Shown: one piece after another, positions 1 to 8,655 of the stretch | Layout of the letters: every line of letters starts with the position of its first letter | Position numbering within the stretch: position 1 is the first letter of the stretch | From: CAYSDH01 sp964429805 | Lineage (GTDB): Bacteria > Bacteroidota > Bacteroidia > Flavobacteriales_D > JABDKJ01 | Direction: 5' to 3' | DNA length: 13,521 nucleotides | Assembly: GCA_964429805.1 (NCBI GenBank) | Contig: CAYSDH010000078.1 | Coordinates: 1 to 13,521, forward strand | Program-made: the position numbers and the translations under genes | Notes under the pieces: generated by a model | What the model was told of the DNA's origin: nothing | The model's database searches: none | The model's input: only the letters and a program-made list of their open reading frames with translations

Positions 1-1
1 C

Positions 2-55
2 ACTTGTTGGCACCAATTAACTGATCGTATTCAGCAGAAAGGAGAAAAGGGATGA
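2..55 (+). CDS. Possible 3' end of an upstream gene (partial)
   Basis: Frame 2 is open from the window edge to a TGA at 53-55, which overlaps the ATG of the next gene as ATGA. The readable tail is 17 residues (TCWHQLTDRIQQKGEKG) and is too short to identify. The case rests mainly on the junction type: the next two gene junctions in this operon are also 4-base stop/start overlaps. Against it, frame 1 stops at 22-24 and frame 3 at 18-20, so the upstream gene could equally end there or lie wholly outside the window. Confidence 0.3.
   Translation, partial: TCWHQLTDRIQQKGEKG
39..44 (+). promoter_or_regulatory. Shine-Dalgarno site for the first Wzc-type gene
   Basis: AAGGAG lies seven bases before the ATG at 52. 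This is a strong ribosome-binding site for this window, where most other genes have only weak purine stretches. It supports 52 as the true start and suggests efficient independent initiation even if an upstream gene overlaps. Confidence 0.6.
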
Positions 56-2496
56 GACAGGAGGAAATTTCAAATTTTAACGACAGCTTCGAACGATACA
101 AAGATCGAATCACCAATTTCAGTAATGATTTTGAGTTTGGACTGTTCATCTTTATTGCCAAGCGTTCTCTGCCCGTCATACTGGCTATAATCGCTTCAAT
201 CCTGCTGCTCGCCTTTATCTATTTGAGATATACGGAGCCTATTTTTCAGGCGAGCACCACACTGCAATTAGAGAATAGTGACAAGGCAAACAAGGTCCTT
301 CAAGTATCAGAATATGTAGATGACGAGCTTCTTTCTTCTGAGGTCGAGTTATTGAGATCAAGATTACTGATGTCGCGCACCATAGACAGAATGAATCTGA
401 ATATCAGATACTTTGTGCAAGGTGAAGTCCGCTCAACGGAGCGATACTTAAATCAACCTTTTGAAGTGAGGCCCGTTGTGGTGAAGGACTCTTCCATCTG
501 CAACACCCCTATTTTCATCAATTTTAAAACCGACCGCTCATTTAATGTTCGTGTAAATGATGAGGTGTATGGTGACTTCACTATTGGCAGCACTTGCTCA
601 ATTCCAAAATTGGACTTTGAGGTATTTATCATCCAGCAAGACTTTATAGGTCCAGAAGAATCTACCAATGAGTATTTCTTTAGCGTTACTGACAAGCGAA
701 GTCTACTCACATACTTCTACCCGAGGTTGACGGTCAAGACCCTGAGTCAAACAGCAAAGACCATTAGGCTAACGGTAGAAGATGGTAACCCAGCATTAGC
801 CAATGCTTTTGTTATGAATCACGTTAGTGCCTATATGGACTATGACAAGGAGCGTAAGAAAGAAAGCTCTGAGAACATTCTCCATTTTATTGATAATCAA
901 CTTGATACCGTTGCTCAAAACTTGAGAAATGCGGAGTTCTTGCTCAATTCGTTTAAGCAAGAACACAAGATGACTAACCTGTCATCAATCAGCAGCGTGT
1001 ACCTTGATAGGTTGACCAGTTTTCAAGATGACATTCTAGCCATCGAGCTTCAAGAAGACCTGCTAACGGAAGTGTCTTCGGCTACCGAGCGCATGACCAA
1101 AGAGATTGATGTGTATAATCTTATCAGTCTTTTAGTCGGTACAGAATTTGAAAGCACCATCAGCAACTTACTTCTTGACCTCCAAGAACTGCTGAAAGAG
1201 CGAGAAGAGCTGCTTTTTGATGTGACTGGTGAAAATGCCTTTACACAGTCCTTAGACTATAGAATAGATATTCAGAAAAGACTGATCGCTGAAAGTATTA
1301 GTTCACTGGCCACTAAGCTCCAGAGTCGCAGAAAAATCATGGAGACCAAGGAGAAAGAGATAGAGCGAACATTCATTGGCATGCCCGCCAAAGAGCTGGA
1401 GTTTGCGCGTTACCAGAGACTCTTTGACATCAACGAAAAGTACTATACCATCTTGCTGGAAAAGAAGATAGAGTACAGAATATCGAAGGCAGGTTTTGTG
1501 ACCGATAACAGAGTACTTGAACAAGCCTCAGTGCCTTCACGTCCTATTTCTCCGATTAAGAGCCTCACCTATGGTGGCGCTGTTGGATTTGCTCTGCTTA
1601 TCAGTGCGGTGTTTCTGATCATAAAATACCTGCTTCATAATAATATCACCTCGCTCAATGAGATTGCGAAACAGTCTCAAGCCTCAATCGGGATCCTAGG
1701 ACTTATTCCAAAATTCAAGGAAAATGTACCTGTCTCTCAACTAATCATAGATAAGAACCCGAAGTCGCTGATTGCCGAGAGTTTCAGGACTATACGAACC
1801 AACCTCCAGTTTTTAGATAATACAGAAGGGTCAAAAATTTTGTCCATTACCAGTACCATTTCAGGAGAAGGAAAAACGTTTATCGCTATCAACTTGGCTG
1901 GTATCATTGCCTACTCTGGAAAGAAGGTTATACTGATTGACTTGGACATGAGAAAACCGAAAATCCATAAAGGGTTTGACGTTGAGAATGTAAATGGCAT
2001 GAGCACCGTTCTGATTGGAAAAGACAGTGTAGATAATTGCATCAACAAGAGCTCCATTGACACGCTCGACTTTATTACGGCTGGTCCTGTGCCGCCTAAC
2101 CCAAGTGAACTTGTTATCTCAGAAAAGATGCAAGAGATATTGGATGACCTAAAAACGAAGTACGACTTAGTAGTGGTTGACAATCCACCTGTGGGTCTTG
2201 TTACTGATGGTGTGAATAGTATTAAAAATGCCGACTACCCGATCTACATTTTTAGAGCCGATTACTCAAAGAAACACTTCGTTCAGAATGTAGACAGACT
2301 GATCAACGAAAACGGAATCTCCAAGCTCTCTGTCATCCTTAATGGTGTTGATGTGGAGCGTAACAAGTACGGTTATTACTACGGTTATGGATATGGCTAC
2401 GGTTATGGATATGCCTATGACAGTAACTATGGAAGTGGCTATTACAACACTACCCAAACCAAGAAACCTTGGTGGAAAAAACTAATTGGACGGTGA
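52..2496 (+). CDS. Wzc-type polysaccharide co-polymerase with BY-kinase domain, Tyr-rich tail
   Basis: Inner-membrane protein (814 aa) expected to control polymerisation and export of a surface polysaccharide through autophosphorylation on C-terminal tyrosines. Visible order: TM1 at about residues 40-58; a long periplasmic Wzz/GNVR-like coiled region; a Pro-rich motif (ASVPSRPISPIKS, about 492-504); TM2 at about 507-527; then the cytoplasmic kinase. The kinase has the oligomerisation motif ExxRxxR (E576, R579, R582), Walker A SGEGKT with K608, Walker A' LIDLDMRKP with D630 and D632, and Walker B VVVDNPP with D710. The tail holds 13 tyrosines in Gly-Tyr repeats and ends with a basic aromatic patch (KKPWWKKLIGR). 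All catalytic motifs look intact, so an active kinase is expected. Its stop overlaps the rmlC start by four bases. The family assignment is secure; the polysaccharide it serves is unknown. Confidence 0.93.
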   Translation: MRQEEISNFNDSFERYKDRITNFSNDFEFGLFIFIAKRSLPVILAIIASILLLAFIYLRYTEPIFQASTTLQLENSDKANKVLQVSEYVDDELLSSEVELLRSRLLMSRTIDRMNLNIRYFVQGEVRSTERYLNQPFEVRPVVVKDSSICNTPIFINFKTDRSFNVRVNDEVYGDFTIGSTCSIPKLDFEVFIIQQDFIGPEESTNEYFFSVTDKRSLLTYFYPRLTVKTLSQTAKTIRLTVEDGNPALANAFVMNHVSAYMDYDKERKKESSENILHFIDNQLDTVAQNLRNAEFLLNSFKQEHKMTNLSSISSVYLDRLTSFQDDILAIELQEDLLTEVSSATERMTKEIDVYNLISLLVGTEFESTISNLLLDLQELLKEREELLFDVTGENAFTQSLDYRIDIQKRLIAESISSLATKLQSRRKIMETKEKEIERTFIGMPAKELEFARYQRLFDINEKYYTILLEKKIEYRISKAGFVTDNRVLEQASVPSRPISPIKSLTYGGAVGFALLISAVFLIIKYLLHNNITSLNEIAKQSQASIGILGLIPKFKENVPVSQLIIDKNPKSLIAESFRTIRTNLQFLDNTEGSKILSITSTISGEGKTFIAINLAGIIAYSGKKVILIDLDMRKPKIHKGFDVENVNGMSTVLIGKDSVDNCINKSSIDTLDFITAGPVPPNPSELVISEKMQEILDDLKTKYDLVVVDNPPVGLVTDGVNSIKNADYPIYIFRADYSKKHFVQNVDRLINENGISKLSVILNGVDVERNKYGYYYGYGYGYGYGYAYDSNYGSGYYNTTQTKKPWWKKLIGR
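2383..2418 (+). repeat. 18-bp tandem repeat encoding Gly-Tyr units in the kinase tail
   Basis: Two adjacent 18-base units, 2383-2400 and 2401-2418, both begin GGTTATGGATATG and differ only at two of the last five bases. Each unit encodes three (Gly/Ala)-Tyr pairs. Because the unit is a multiple of three, gain or loss of a copy would keep frame and change the number of phosphorylatable tyrosines by three. Confidence 0.7.
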
Positions 2497-3041
2497 ACAT
2501 TACAGAAACTTCTATTGCAGGATTGGTCATACTTGAACCGAGGGTTTTTGCCGACAGCAGAGGGAGCTTTCATGAGTCGTTCAATAAAAAAACCTTCAAC
2601 CAGCTAGTCACTGACACAAACTTTGTGCAAGACAATCAGTCGACAAGCGCCAAGAATGTACTTCGTGGTCTGCACTTTCAAACTCCTCCATTTGCTCAAG
2701 CAAAACTCGTGAGTGTAGTTAGAGGATCTGCGCTTGATGTGGCCGTAGACTTGAGAAAAGACTCTCGTACTTATGGTCAATGGGAGTCGGTAAAATTGAC
2801 CGGAGACAATAAGAAACAGTTCTTCATTCCTCGTGGATTTGCACACGGTTTTTTAGCCCTTGAAGAAGGCACACTCTTTTGCTACAAGTGTGACAATTTT
2901 TACTCCAAGGAACACGAGGACTCACTTATGTGGAACGACCCAGATCTAAATATCGACTGGGGAGTAAGCGAACCATTGCTTTCTGAGAAGGACTTGGAGG
3001 CAAAACAATTTAATGGATACAACTCTCCATTTTCTCTGTGA
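2493..3041 (+). CDS. rmlC: dTDP-4-dehydrorhamnose 3,5-epimerase
   Basis: Cytoplasmic cupin enzyme of the dTDP-L-rhamnose pathway that epimerises C3 and C5 of dTDP-4-keto-6-deoxyglucose. With the GTG start at 2493 the protein is 182 aa and begins MNITETSIAGLVILEPRVF, the usual N-terminus of the family. Family motifs follow: FxDSRGSFxESFN, then VLRGLHFQ with the catalytic-base His61, DVAVDLRKDSRTYGQW, and CYKCDNFY with the conserved Tyr131, ending in NDPDLNIDW. A longer reading from TTG at 2469 is possible but would add residues not typical of the family. The GTG overlaps the stop of the kinase gene as GTGA, suggesting translational coupling. RmlA, RmlB and RmlD are not in the window, so they must lie elsewhere if rhamnose is made. 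Confidence 0.93.
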   Translation: MNITETSIAGLVILEPRVFADSRGSFHESFNKKTFNQLVTDTNFVQDNQSTSAKNVLRGLHFQTPPFAQAKLVSVVRGSALDVAVDLRKDSRTYGQWESVKLTGDNKKQFFIPRGFAHGFLALEEGTLFCYKCDNFYSKEHEDSLMWNDPDLNIDWGVSEPLLSEKDLEAKQFNGYNSPFSL

Positions 3042-4105
3042 AAGTGTTTGTGATATATGCCATTTTTTTTGTGTGCATTTATGCGTTCTCATTGCTCTTA
3101 TACTCGATTTTACTTCGTTTTGCTCGAACTTTAGGTATACGCGAAAACAGTGATGTGGTGCGCTGGGCCAGCACAGCAAAACCCGCCCTTGGTGGCGTCA
3201 CGTTTTACATTGTCTTTCTTATTTCTTTTACCGCCCACTCGCTGGTTTTTGATTCCGATATTTTATCTAGGTATGACTCTTTGGCGCTTTTAGCTGCCGG
3301 TACAGCCGCATTTTTGATGGGCCTCGCAGACGATGCGTATAACACTAGACCTTTGCTAAAATTTCTAGTCCAGGTGGCCTGTGCGGCCATGTTCATCTAC
3401 TCGGGCACTTACATTTCCTTGTTTGATTCAGACTGGGCCAATTACATTTTCACAGTCATCTGGGTAGTGGGCATCATGAACTCCATCAATATGCTAGACA
3501 ACATGGACGCCATATCAACCATCACTTCCATGTTCATTCTGCTTGGCGCCTTGACTTTTATGGCGCTCAACGGCATGTATGACCGTATCGAGTTTATGCT
3601 CCTTGTCGGAATCTGTGGTACGCTTTTCGGTTTTCTGTTCTTTAATTGGAACCCTTCGCGCATGTACATGGGTGACACAGGAAGTCAGTTTATCGGCATC
3701 ATTCTAGCCTATGTAGGAATTAAGTTTTTCTGGAATTCACATTTCCAAAACGGAGAGATCAGTCAGTGGCAGCAGTTCTTCTCCGTACTCATTGCTTTTA
3801 TGCTTCCTATCATAGACACCACCATTGTTGTGATAAACAGAATCTCGCGTGGCCAATCTCCCTTTGTAGGAGGTAAAGACCATACCACTCACAATTTGAG
3901 CTACTTAGGCCTTTCTGATAGTCAAGTAGCATTGGTTTTTGCAGGGGTCTCAGTGGTGTTGTTGATGAGTAACTATTTCATCTTCAGGTTTACTACTGAG
4001 TGGACAACTTCTCTCGGTCTCGGTGTCAGTGGCCTATTCTTGAGTATCTTTGCCATCTTGTTCTATATCTGTCATATCTACAAGTACAGATACGTGGATA
4101 AATGA
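3038..4105 (+). CDS. WecA/TagO-like polyprenyl-phosphate sugar-1-phosphate transferase
   Basis: Polytopic membrane enzyme (355 aa, about ten hydrophobic segments) of the MraY/WecA family. It is predicted to transfer a HexNAc-1-phosphate from a UDP-sugar to undecaprenyl phosphate, the first step of a lipid-linked glycan. Motifs in order: KPALGG (UDP-sugar transferase signature); GLADD with D98-D99 (Mg2+ site); NMLDNMDAIS with D154 and D157; NPSRMYMGDTGS with the key D213; and GKDHTTHNL with H282 and H285, the WecA/TagO form of the last cytoplasmic loop rather than the MraY form. One oddity is Ala158 where Gly normally follows the second Asp (DNMDG). The GTG start overlaps the rmlC stop as GTGA, so it is coupled to the same polysaccharide operon. 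The exact sugar donor cannot be read from sequence. Confidence 0.9.
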   Translation: MKVFVIYAIFFVCIYAFSLLLYSILLRFARTLGIRENSDVVRWASTAKPALGGVTFYIVFLISFTAHSLVFDSDILSRYDSLALLAAGTAAFLMGLADDAYNTRPLLKFLVQVACAAMFIYSGTYISLFDSDWANYIFTVIWVVGIMNSINMLDNMDAISTITSMFILLGALTFMALNGMYDRIEFMLLVGICGTLFGFLFFNWNPSRMYMGDTGSQFIGIILAYVGIKFFWNSHFQNGEISQWQQFFSVLIAFMLPIIDTTIVVINRISRGQSPFVGGKDHTTHNLSYLGLSDSQVALVFAGVSVVLLMSNYFIFRFTTEWTTSLGLGVSGLFLSIFAILFYICHIYKYRYVDK

Positions 4106-4119
4106 TGTTCTAAGAGCGA

Positions 4120-5067
4120 ATGAAAAAGAAAATACTCCTCACTGGCGCAGCACTTCTCGCTGCATTTGTCTTATTAAAAACACTTAACTACTCAACTACT
4201 CAGATAGAGGCAGATGAAGAGTACATGAGTTATTTTAATCAGAATTATAAAATTTTTGCGCTCGATGTGCCTGAAGAAATGAGTTTTGCTGGCGAGCGAG
4301 TGCCTCTCGAAATGGTCGACATAAGGGAGCGTATGGACCGCGAGCTCTTGGTCAACACATACTGGCAGTCACAAACTTTACTCTTGCACAAACGCGCCAA
4401 TAGATGGTTTCCAGTAATTGAACCCATTCTGAAAGAAGAGGGTGTGCCTGATGACTTTAAGTATCTAGCCATTGCCGAGAGCGGTTTGACTCAAATAGTA
4501 TCACCGGCAGGAGCAACAGGCTTTTGGCAGTTTATGAAAGGTACCGCCATTGAGTATGGACTAGAAGTGAGAGATGGTGTTGACGAGCGATATAATGTTG
4601 AGAAGGCTACCCGAGCGGCTTGTGAGTATCTCAAAAAGGCAAAAGAAGACTTTGGAAATTGGACCATGGCAGCAGCAGTATATAACTACGGTAAGTCAAA
4701 TGTCAATAAGCAAATAGCCCGTCAGAAGGCACTCAACTATTATGACCTCTTGCTAAATGAAGAGACGGCCAGATACATGTTTCGCATAATGGCCATGAAA
4801 GAAGTGCTGAGCTCTCCGAACAAGTACGGTTTTCACTTCCGACCTAAAGACCTCTACCCTCCTTACGAAACTATTCAGATAGAAGTTAACACGGCCATAC
4901 CTGACATGGCTGACTTTGCCAGCGAATATGGGCTTAACTACAAAGTGCTAAAAACCTTGAATCCATGGCTTAGAGACAACAAGATGTCTAACCCTAAGAA
5001 AAGAACCTATCAGATAAAAATACCAGCCAACGGATTTGATGGATTCAAATCATCAGGACCATATTGA
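4120..5067 (+). CDS. SLT-type lytic transglycosylase, membrane-anchored or secreted
   Basis: Predicted peptidoglycan lytic transglycosylase (315 aa) that cleaves MurNAc-GlcNAc bonds to leave 1,6-anhydro ends. A hydrophobic N-terminus (about residues 5-20) is a signal or anchor without an obvious cleavage site. The catalytic core has the family 1 motifs: AIAESG with catalytic Glu120, SPAGATGFWQFM (128-139), the substrate motif VYNYGKSNV (187-195, usually A-Y-N-x-G), and ETARYMFRIMAMKE. The C-terminal region from about residue 255 (IPDMADFASEYGLNYKVLKTLNPWL) resembles a degenerate LysM repeat, a likely peptidoglycan-binding piece. It starts 14 bases after the glycosyltransferase and ends 15 bases before the chosen uvrA start, so cotranscription is likely. 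It could help remodel the wall around the export machinery, but that is inference. Confidence 0.88.
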   Translation: MKKKILLTGAALLAAFVLLKTLNYSTTQIEADEEYMSYFNQNYKIFALDVPEEMSFAGERVPLEMVDIRERMDRELLVNTYWQSQTLLLHKRANRWFPVIEPILKEEGVPDDFKYLAIAESGLTQIVSPAGATGFWQFMKGTAIEYGLEVRDGVDERYNVEKATRAACEYLKKAKEDFGNWTMAAAVYNYGKSNVNKQIARQKALNYYDLLLNEETARYMFRIMAMKEVLSSPNKYGFHFRPKDLYPPYETIQIEVNTAIPDMADFASEYGLNYKVLKTLNPWLRDNKMSNPKKRTYQIKIPANGFDGFKSSGPY

Positions 5068-5070
5068 GTG

Positions 5071-5077
5071 AGGGAAG
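5071..5077 (+). promoter_or_regulatory. Shine-Dalgarno site deciding the uvrA start
   Basis: AGGGAAG sits five bases before ATG 5083. This favours that codon over the in-frame GTG at 5068, which immediately follows the stop of the preceding gene, and over ATG 5095. Confidence 0.5.
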
Positions 5078-5082
5078 CGAAG

Positions 5083-7893
5083 ATGACTGACGAAATGATC
5101 GAGATAGAAGGGGCAAGAGTCCATAATCTCAAGAACATAGACATCTCTATACCGCGAGACCAGCTAGTTGTCATTACAGGACTTAGTGGAAGCGGTAAAT
5201 CTTCACTCGCCTTTGACACCATCTATGCCGAAGGACAGCGCAGATATATTGAGACTTTTTCAGCCTATGCGCGTCAGTTTTTAGGCAACTTAGAGCGACC
5301 AGATGTAGATAGAATATCGGGTCTTAGTCCCGTCATTTCTATTGAGCAAAAGACTATCAGTCGTAACCCGAGGTCTACGGTGGGGACGATTACTGAGGTC
5401 TATGATTTTGTGCGCTTATTATTTGCCAGGGCCTCCACTGCTTATTCCTACAACAGTGGCGAGAAGATGATCAGGTACTCTGAAGATCAGATTACCGACC
5501 TCATCATGAATGACTACACAGACAAGAAAGTAGCCATCCTCTCCCCTCTTATTTCTGGACGAAAAGGTCATTATAGAGAACTGCTCGAACAAATTTTAAA
5601 ACTCGGATTTCTCCGTGCCCGTATAGATGGAGAGATCAAAGACCTGACTGATCGCTATAAACTAGACCGCTACAAAATCCACGATATCGAAATCGTCATA
5701 GACCGATTAGATATGAGAGAAGCGGATGCTAAAAGAGTAAAAGAGTCTGTAAAGACCGCACTCAAACATGGTAAAGGAATAGTCCAGGTACTTGACATGG
5801 AGACAGATGAGATACGATTCTTCTCCAAGCACCTGATGTGTCCGAGCTCTGGTATATCATACCCCAATCCAGAACCAAACCTCTTTTCGTTTAACTCTCC
5901 ATACGGAGCCTGCAAAAACTGCAATGGCCTTGGTGAAGTAGCTCAGGCAGACAAGAGTAAAATCATACCTAACGAGAGTAAGACGATAAAACAAGGTGGT
6001 ATAGAGCCACTGGGTAGCTACAAAGACACGTGGATCTTTAGACAAGTCACGGGGATTCTGGCTAAGTATGACCTGAAGCTGACCACCCCAATTTCAGATA
6101 TTCCTGAAGACGTGCTCAGCAAAATACTCTACGGAACTGATGAGAGTGTGAAAATCGAAAGTCGTTCTGGCTTGTCAGATTACTCGGTCAGTTTTGAAGG
6201 CGTGGTCAATTTTGTGGTGAGACAAGCCAAAGACAGCAGCTCAAAGTCCATTTTAAAATGGGCCAATAGCTTCATGAACAAAGTGAGCTGTCCAACTTGT
6301 GGAGGGTCTAGGCTCAAAAAGGAGTCACTGTACTTCAAGCTGGGCGACAAAAACATTTCTGAAGTAGCGTCAATGGACATAGCGCCATGCGTGAAGTGGT
6401 TTAAAGGCCTTGATAAAAAGCTTGGAGCCAAAGAGAAAAGAATAGCCAAAGAACCGCTCAAAGAAGTCATCAGTAGATTGACCTTTCTACTTGATGTCGG
6501 CTTAGAATACTTGACCCTAAACCGCAGCGCCACTTCACTCTCAGGAGGCGAAGCTCAGCGCATCAGACTCGCCACACAGATAGGATCAAAACTAGTAGGC
6601 GTGCTCTACATACTTGACGAGCCCAGTATTGGTCTGCATCAGCGAGATAACCATAGACTTATAGACTCACTCAAGTCATTGCGCGACTCTGGTAATTCGG
6701 TCATCGTGGTGGAGCATGACAAGGAAATTATGCTCCAGGCAGACCATGTGATTGACATCGGTCCGGGTGCAGGAATTAAGGGAGGTAAAATAGTAGGTGA
6801 AGGCCCAGTAAAAAAACTCCTCGCCCAAGACTCCGTGACCGCCCAATATCTAAATGGAAAAGTGTCTATTGAGATACCCGCTGAGCGAAGAAAAGGAACG
6901 GGCAAAAACTTGGTTTTGACTGGTGCCACGGGACACAACCTCAAAAAGGTGGAGCTCACGTTGCCGCTTGGCAAGTTTATCTGCGTCACAGGGGTGTCGG
7001 GCAGCGGTAAGTCTTCGCTAATAAACCAGACGCTCTATCCGGTGCTTAACAACCACTATTTCAGAGGCAACAAAGAGCCGCTGCCCTATGAAGACATCAA
7101 AGGTCTTAAGCATCTTGACAAAGTCATTGAGATAGACCAGTCTCCTATCGGTCGCACACCGCGCTCTAACCCAGCTACGTATACCAATGTCTTTTCGGAC
7201 ATCCGTACACTTTATTCGAAGCTACCTGAAGCCCAAATCAGAGGATATAAGCCAGGTAGATTCTCGTTTAATACAAGCGGTGGTCGCTGCGAAACCTGCA
7301 AAGGCGCAGGAATCAAGACCATAGAAATGAACTTTTTGCCCGATGTATATGTGCAATGTGAAATATGCAACGGCAACCGATACAATAGAGAAACACTGGA
7401 AGTCAGGTACAGAGGCAAGTCTATTTCAGACATACTCCGCATGACTATTGAAGATGCCTGCGAGTTCTTCAAGGACCACCCGCGCATTCTGCTTAGACTA
7501 TCTACCCTCAAAGATGTTGGCTTGGGTTACCTTACTTTGGGGCAGCCTTCAACCACTATTTCTGGAGGAGAGGCACAGCGCGTGAAACTGGCCAGTGAGC
7601 TGAGTAAAATCAGCACTGGCAACACTATCTACATACTAGACGAACCCACGACTGGCCTTCACTTCGAAGACATCAAACTGCTGCTTGGCATTTTAAATAG
7701 ACTCACTGATCAGGGCAACACCATACTTGTCATAGAGCACAATATGGACATCATTAAAATGGCTGACCACATCATCGACATTGGGCCTGAGGGTGGTGCC
7801 AAGGGAGGGCGCATTCAGAATGAAGGGACACCTGAAGAAATAGTGAAAAACGGCAGTGGGCACACGGCTGAATACTTAAAAATGGAATTATGA
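5083..7893 (+). CDS. uvrA: Excinuclease ABC subunit A
   Basis: DNA-damage recognition ATPase of nucleotide excision repair; it dimerises, scans DNA with UvrB and loads UvrB at lesions. From ATG 5083 the protein is 936 aa, normal for the family. Two ABC ATPase halves are complete: Walker A GLSGSGKSS (K39) and GVSGSGKSS, signatures SLSGGEAQR and TISGGEAQR, and Walker B ILDEPSIGLH and ILDEPTTGLH. The second zinc module is intact (CETCKG and CEICNG pairs, the two CxxC motifs framing a 20-residue span). In the first module the leading pair is CPSS (Cys253, Ser255-Ser256) instead of CxxC, while the second pair CKNC is present. I recall similar changes in other Bacteroidota UvrA proteins, so this is probably lineage-typical. 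It follows a lytic transglycosylase by 15 bases. The product call is essentially certain. Confidence 0.98.
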   Translation: MTDEMIEIEGARVHNLKNIDISIPRDQLVVITGLSGSGKSSLAFDTIYAEGQRRYIETFSAYARQFLGNLERPDVDRISGLSPVISIEQKTISRNPRSTVGTITEVYDFVRLLFARASTAYSYNSGEKMIRYSEDQITDLIMNDYTDKKVAILSPLISGRKGHYRELLEQILKLGFLRARIDGEIKDLTDRYKLDRYKIHDIEIVIDRLDMREADAKRVKESVKTALKHGKGIVQVLDMETDEIRFFSKHLMCPSSGISYPNPEPNLFSFNSPYGACKNCNGLGEVAQADKSKIIPNESKTIKQGGIEPLGSYKDTWIFRQVTGILAKYDLKLTTPISDIPEDVLSKILYGTDESVKIESRSGLSDYSVSFEGVVNFVVRQAKDSSSKSILKWANSFMNKVSCPTCGGSRLKKESLYFKLGDKNISEVASMDIAPCVKWFKGLDKKLGAKEKRIAKEPLKEVISRLTFLLDVGLEYLTLNRSATSLSGGEAQRIRLATQIGSKLVGVLYILDEPSIGLHQRDNHRLIDSLKSLRDSGNSVIVVEHDKEIMLQADHVIDIGPGAGIKGGKIVGEGPVKKLLAQDSVTAQYLNGKVSIEIPAERRKGTGKNLVLTGATGHNLKKVELTLPLGKFICVTGVSGSGKSSLINQTLYPVLNNHYFRGNKEPLPYEDIKGLKHLDKVIEIDQSPIGRTPRSNPATYTNVFSDIRTLYSKLPEAQIRGYKPGRFSFNTSGGRCETCKGAGIKTIEMNFLPDVYVQCEICNGNRYNRETLEVRYRGKSISDILRMTIEDACEFFKDHPRILLRLSTLKDVGLGYLTLGQPSTTISGGEAQRVKLASELSKISTGNTIYILDEPTTGLHFEDIKLLLGILNRLTDQGNTILVIEHNMDIIKMADHIIDIGPEGGAKGGRIQNEGTPEEIVKNGSGHTAEYLKMEL

Positions 7894-7945
7894 GTCGATT
7901 TGTGATATGTTTGCAGACCGACTGAACACAGAAAAATAAAAGGCT

Positions 7946-8650
7946 ATGTCAGAAGACAAAATAGAAAAGGCGTTTGAAAAGAAGGACTGGAACGAAACTA
8001 GAACCAATGATTCGTGGCAGATATTTAAAGTGATGTCCGAATTTGTAGGTGCCTTTGAAAAACTCGCTCGAGTTGACCCTTGTGTCACCATCTTTGGTTC
8101 AGCACGAACTAAGCCTGACGACCCTATCTACATACAAGCTACTGAGATAGCTAGAGGACTGACTCAAAAAGGGTATGGTATCATTACTGGTGGAGGACCT
8201 GGTGTCATGGAAGCTGGAAACAAAGGTGCCAAAGAAGGTGGAGGAACCTCAGTTGGACTCAACATCGTACTTCCTTTTGAGCAAGAAGCCAACCCTTATA
8301 TTGATAACGACAAGCTCATTGACTTTGACTATTTCTTTGTAAGAAAGGTCATGTTTATGAAGTATTCACAAGGCTTTATTGTCATGCCTGGTGGATTTGG
8401 AACAATGGACGAACTGTTTGAAGCATTGACATTAATCCAAACTGAAAAAATTGCCCAATTCCCTATCGTACTCGTTGGAAAAGATTTCTGGAAAGGCGGG
8501 GCCGAATGGATAGAAAAAACACTCAGAGATAAGTACAAGACCATCGGAAAAGATGACATGGACTTATTCTATTTAACGGACAGCACTGAAGAAGCAATAG
8601 AACACATAGATAAGTTCTATTCCAAATATTTACATAAACCTAACTTCTAA
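7946..8650 (+). CDS. LOG-family Rossmann-fold protein (TIGR00730 type)
   Basis: Cytosolic 234-aa protein of the lonely-guy/lysine-decarboxylase-like family, whose characterised members hydrolyse nucleoside 5'-monophosphates (cytokinin ribotides or other nucleotides) to base and ribose 5-phosphate. It carries GGGPGVMEAGNKGA (G82-G84, E89), the FFVRKVMFMKY segment with R133 and K134, and the catalytic PGGFGTMDE motif (148-156, E156). All expected catalytic residues are present, so an active enzyme is likely; the base preference is not evident. The ~30-residue N-terminal extension before the Rossmann core is charged and probably helical. ATG 7946 has a weak AAAGG five bases or fewer upstream, and 52 bases separate it from uvrA. 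The old label 'lysine decarboxylase' for this family would be wrong. Confidence 0.92.
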   Translation: MSEDKIEKAFEKKDWNETRTNDSWQIFKVMSEFVGAFEKLARVDPCVTIFGSARTKPDDPIYIQATEIARGLTQKGYGIITGGGPGVMEAGNKGAKEGGGTSVGLNIVLPFEQEANPYIDNDKLIDFDYFFVRKVMFMKYSQGFIVMPGGFGTMDELFEALTLIQTEKIAQFPIVLVGKDFWKGGAEWIEKTLRDKYKTIGKDDMDLFYLTDSTEEAIEHIDKFYSKYLHKPNF

Positions 8651-8655
8651 CTTCA

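Noticed and set aside
7906..7913. TATGTTTG, a possible -7 promoter element before the LOG gene
   Set aside because: No TTG or TTTG lies 17-23 bases upstream, so the promoter is not supported by a second element.
7890..7925. Short reading frame MSRFVICLQTD overlapping the uvrA stop as ATGA
   Set aside because: Only 11 codons, no recognisable feature, and it is easily produced by chance in the spacer before the LOG gene.
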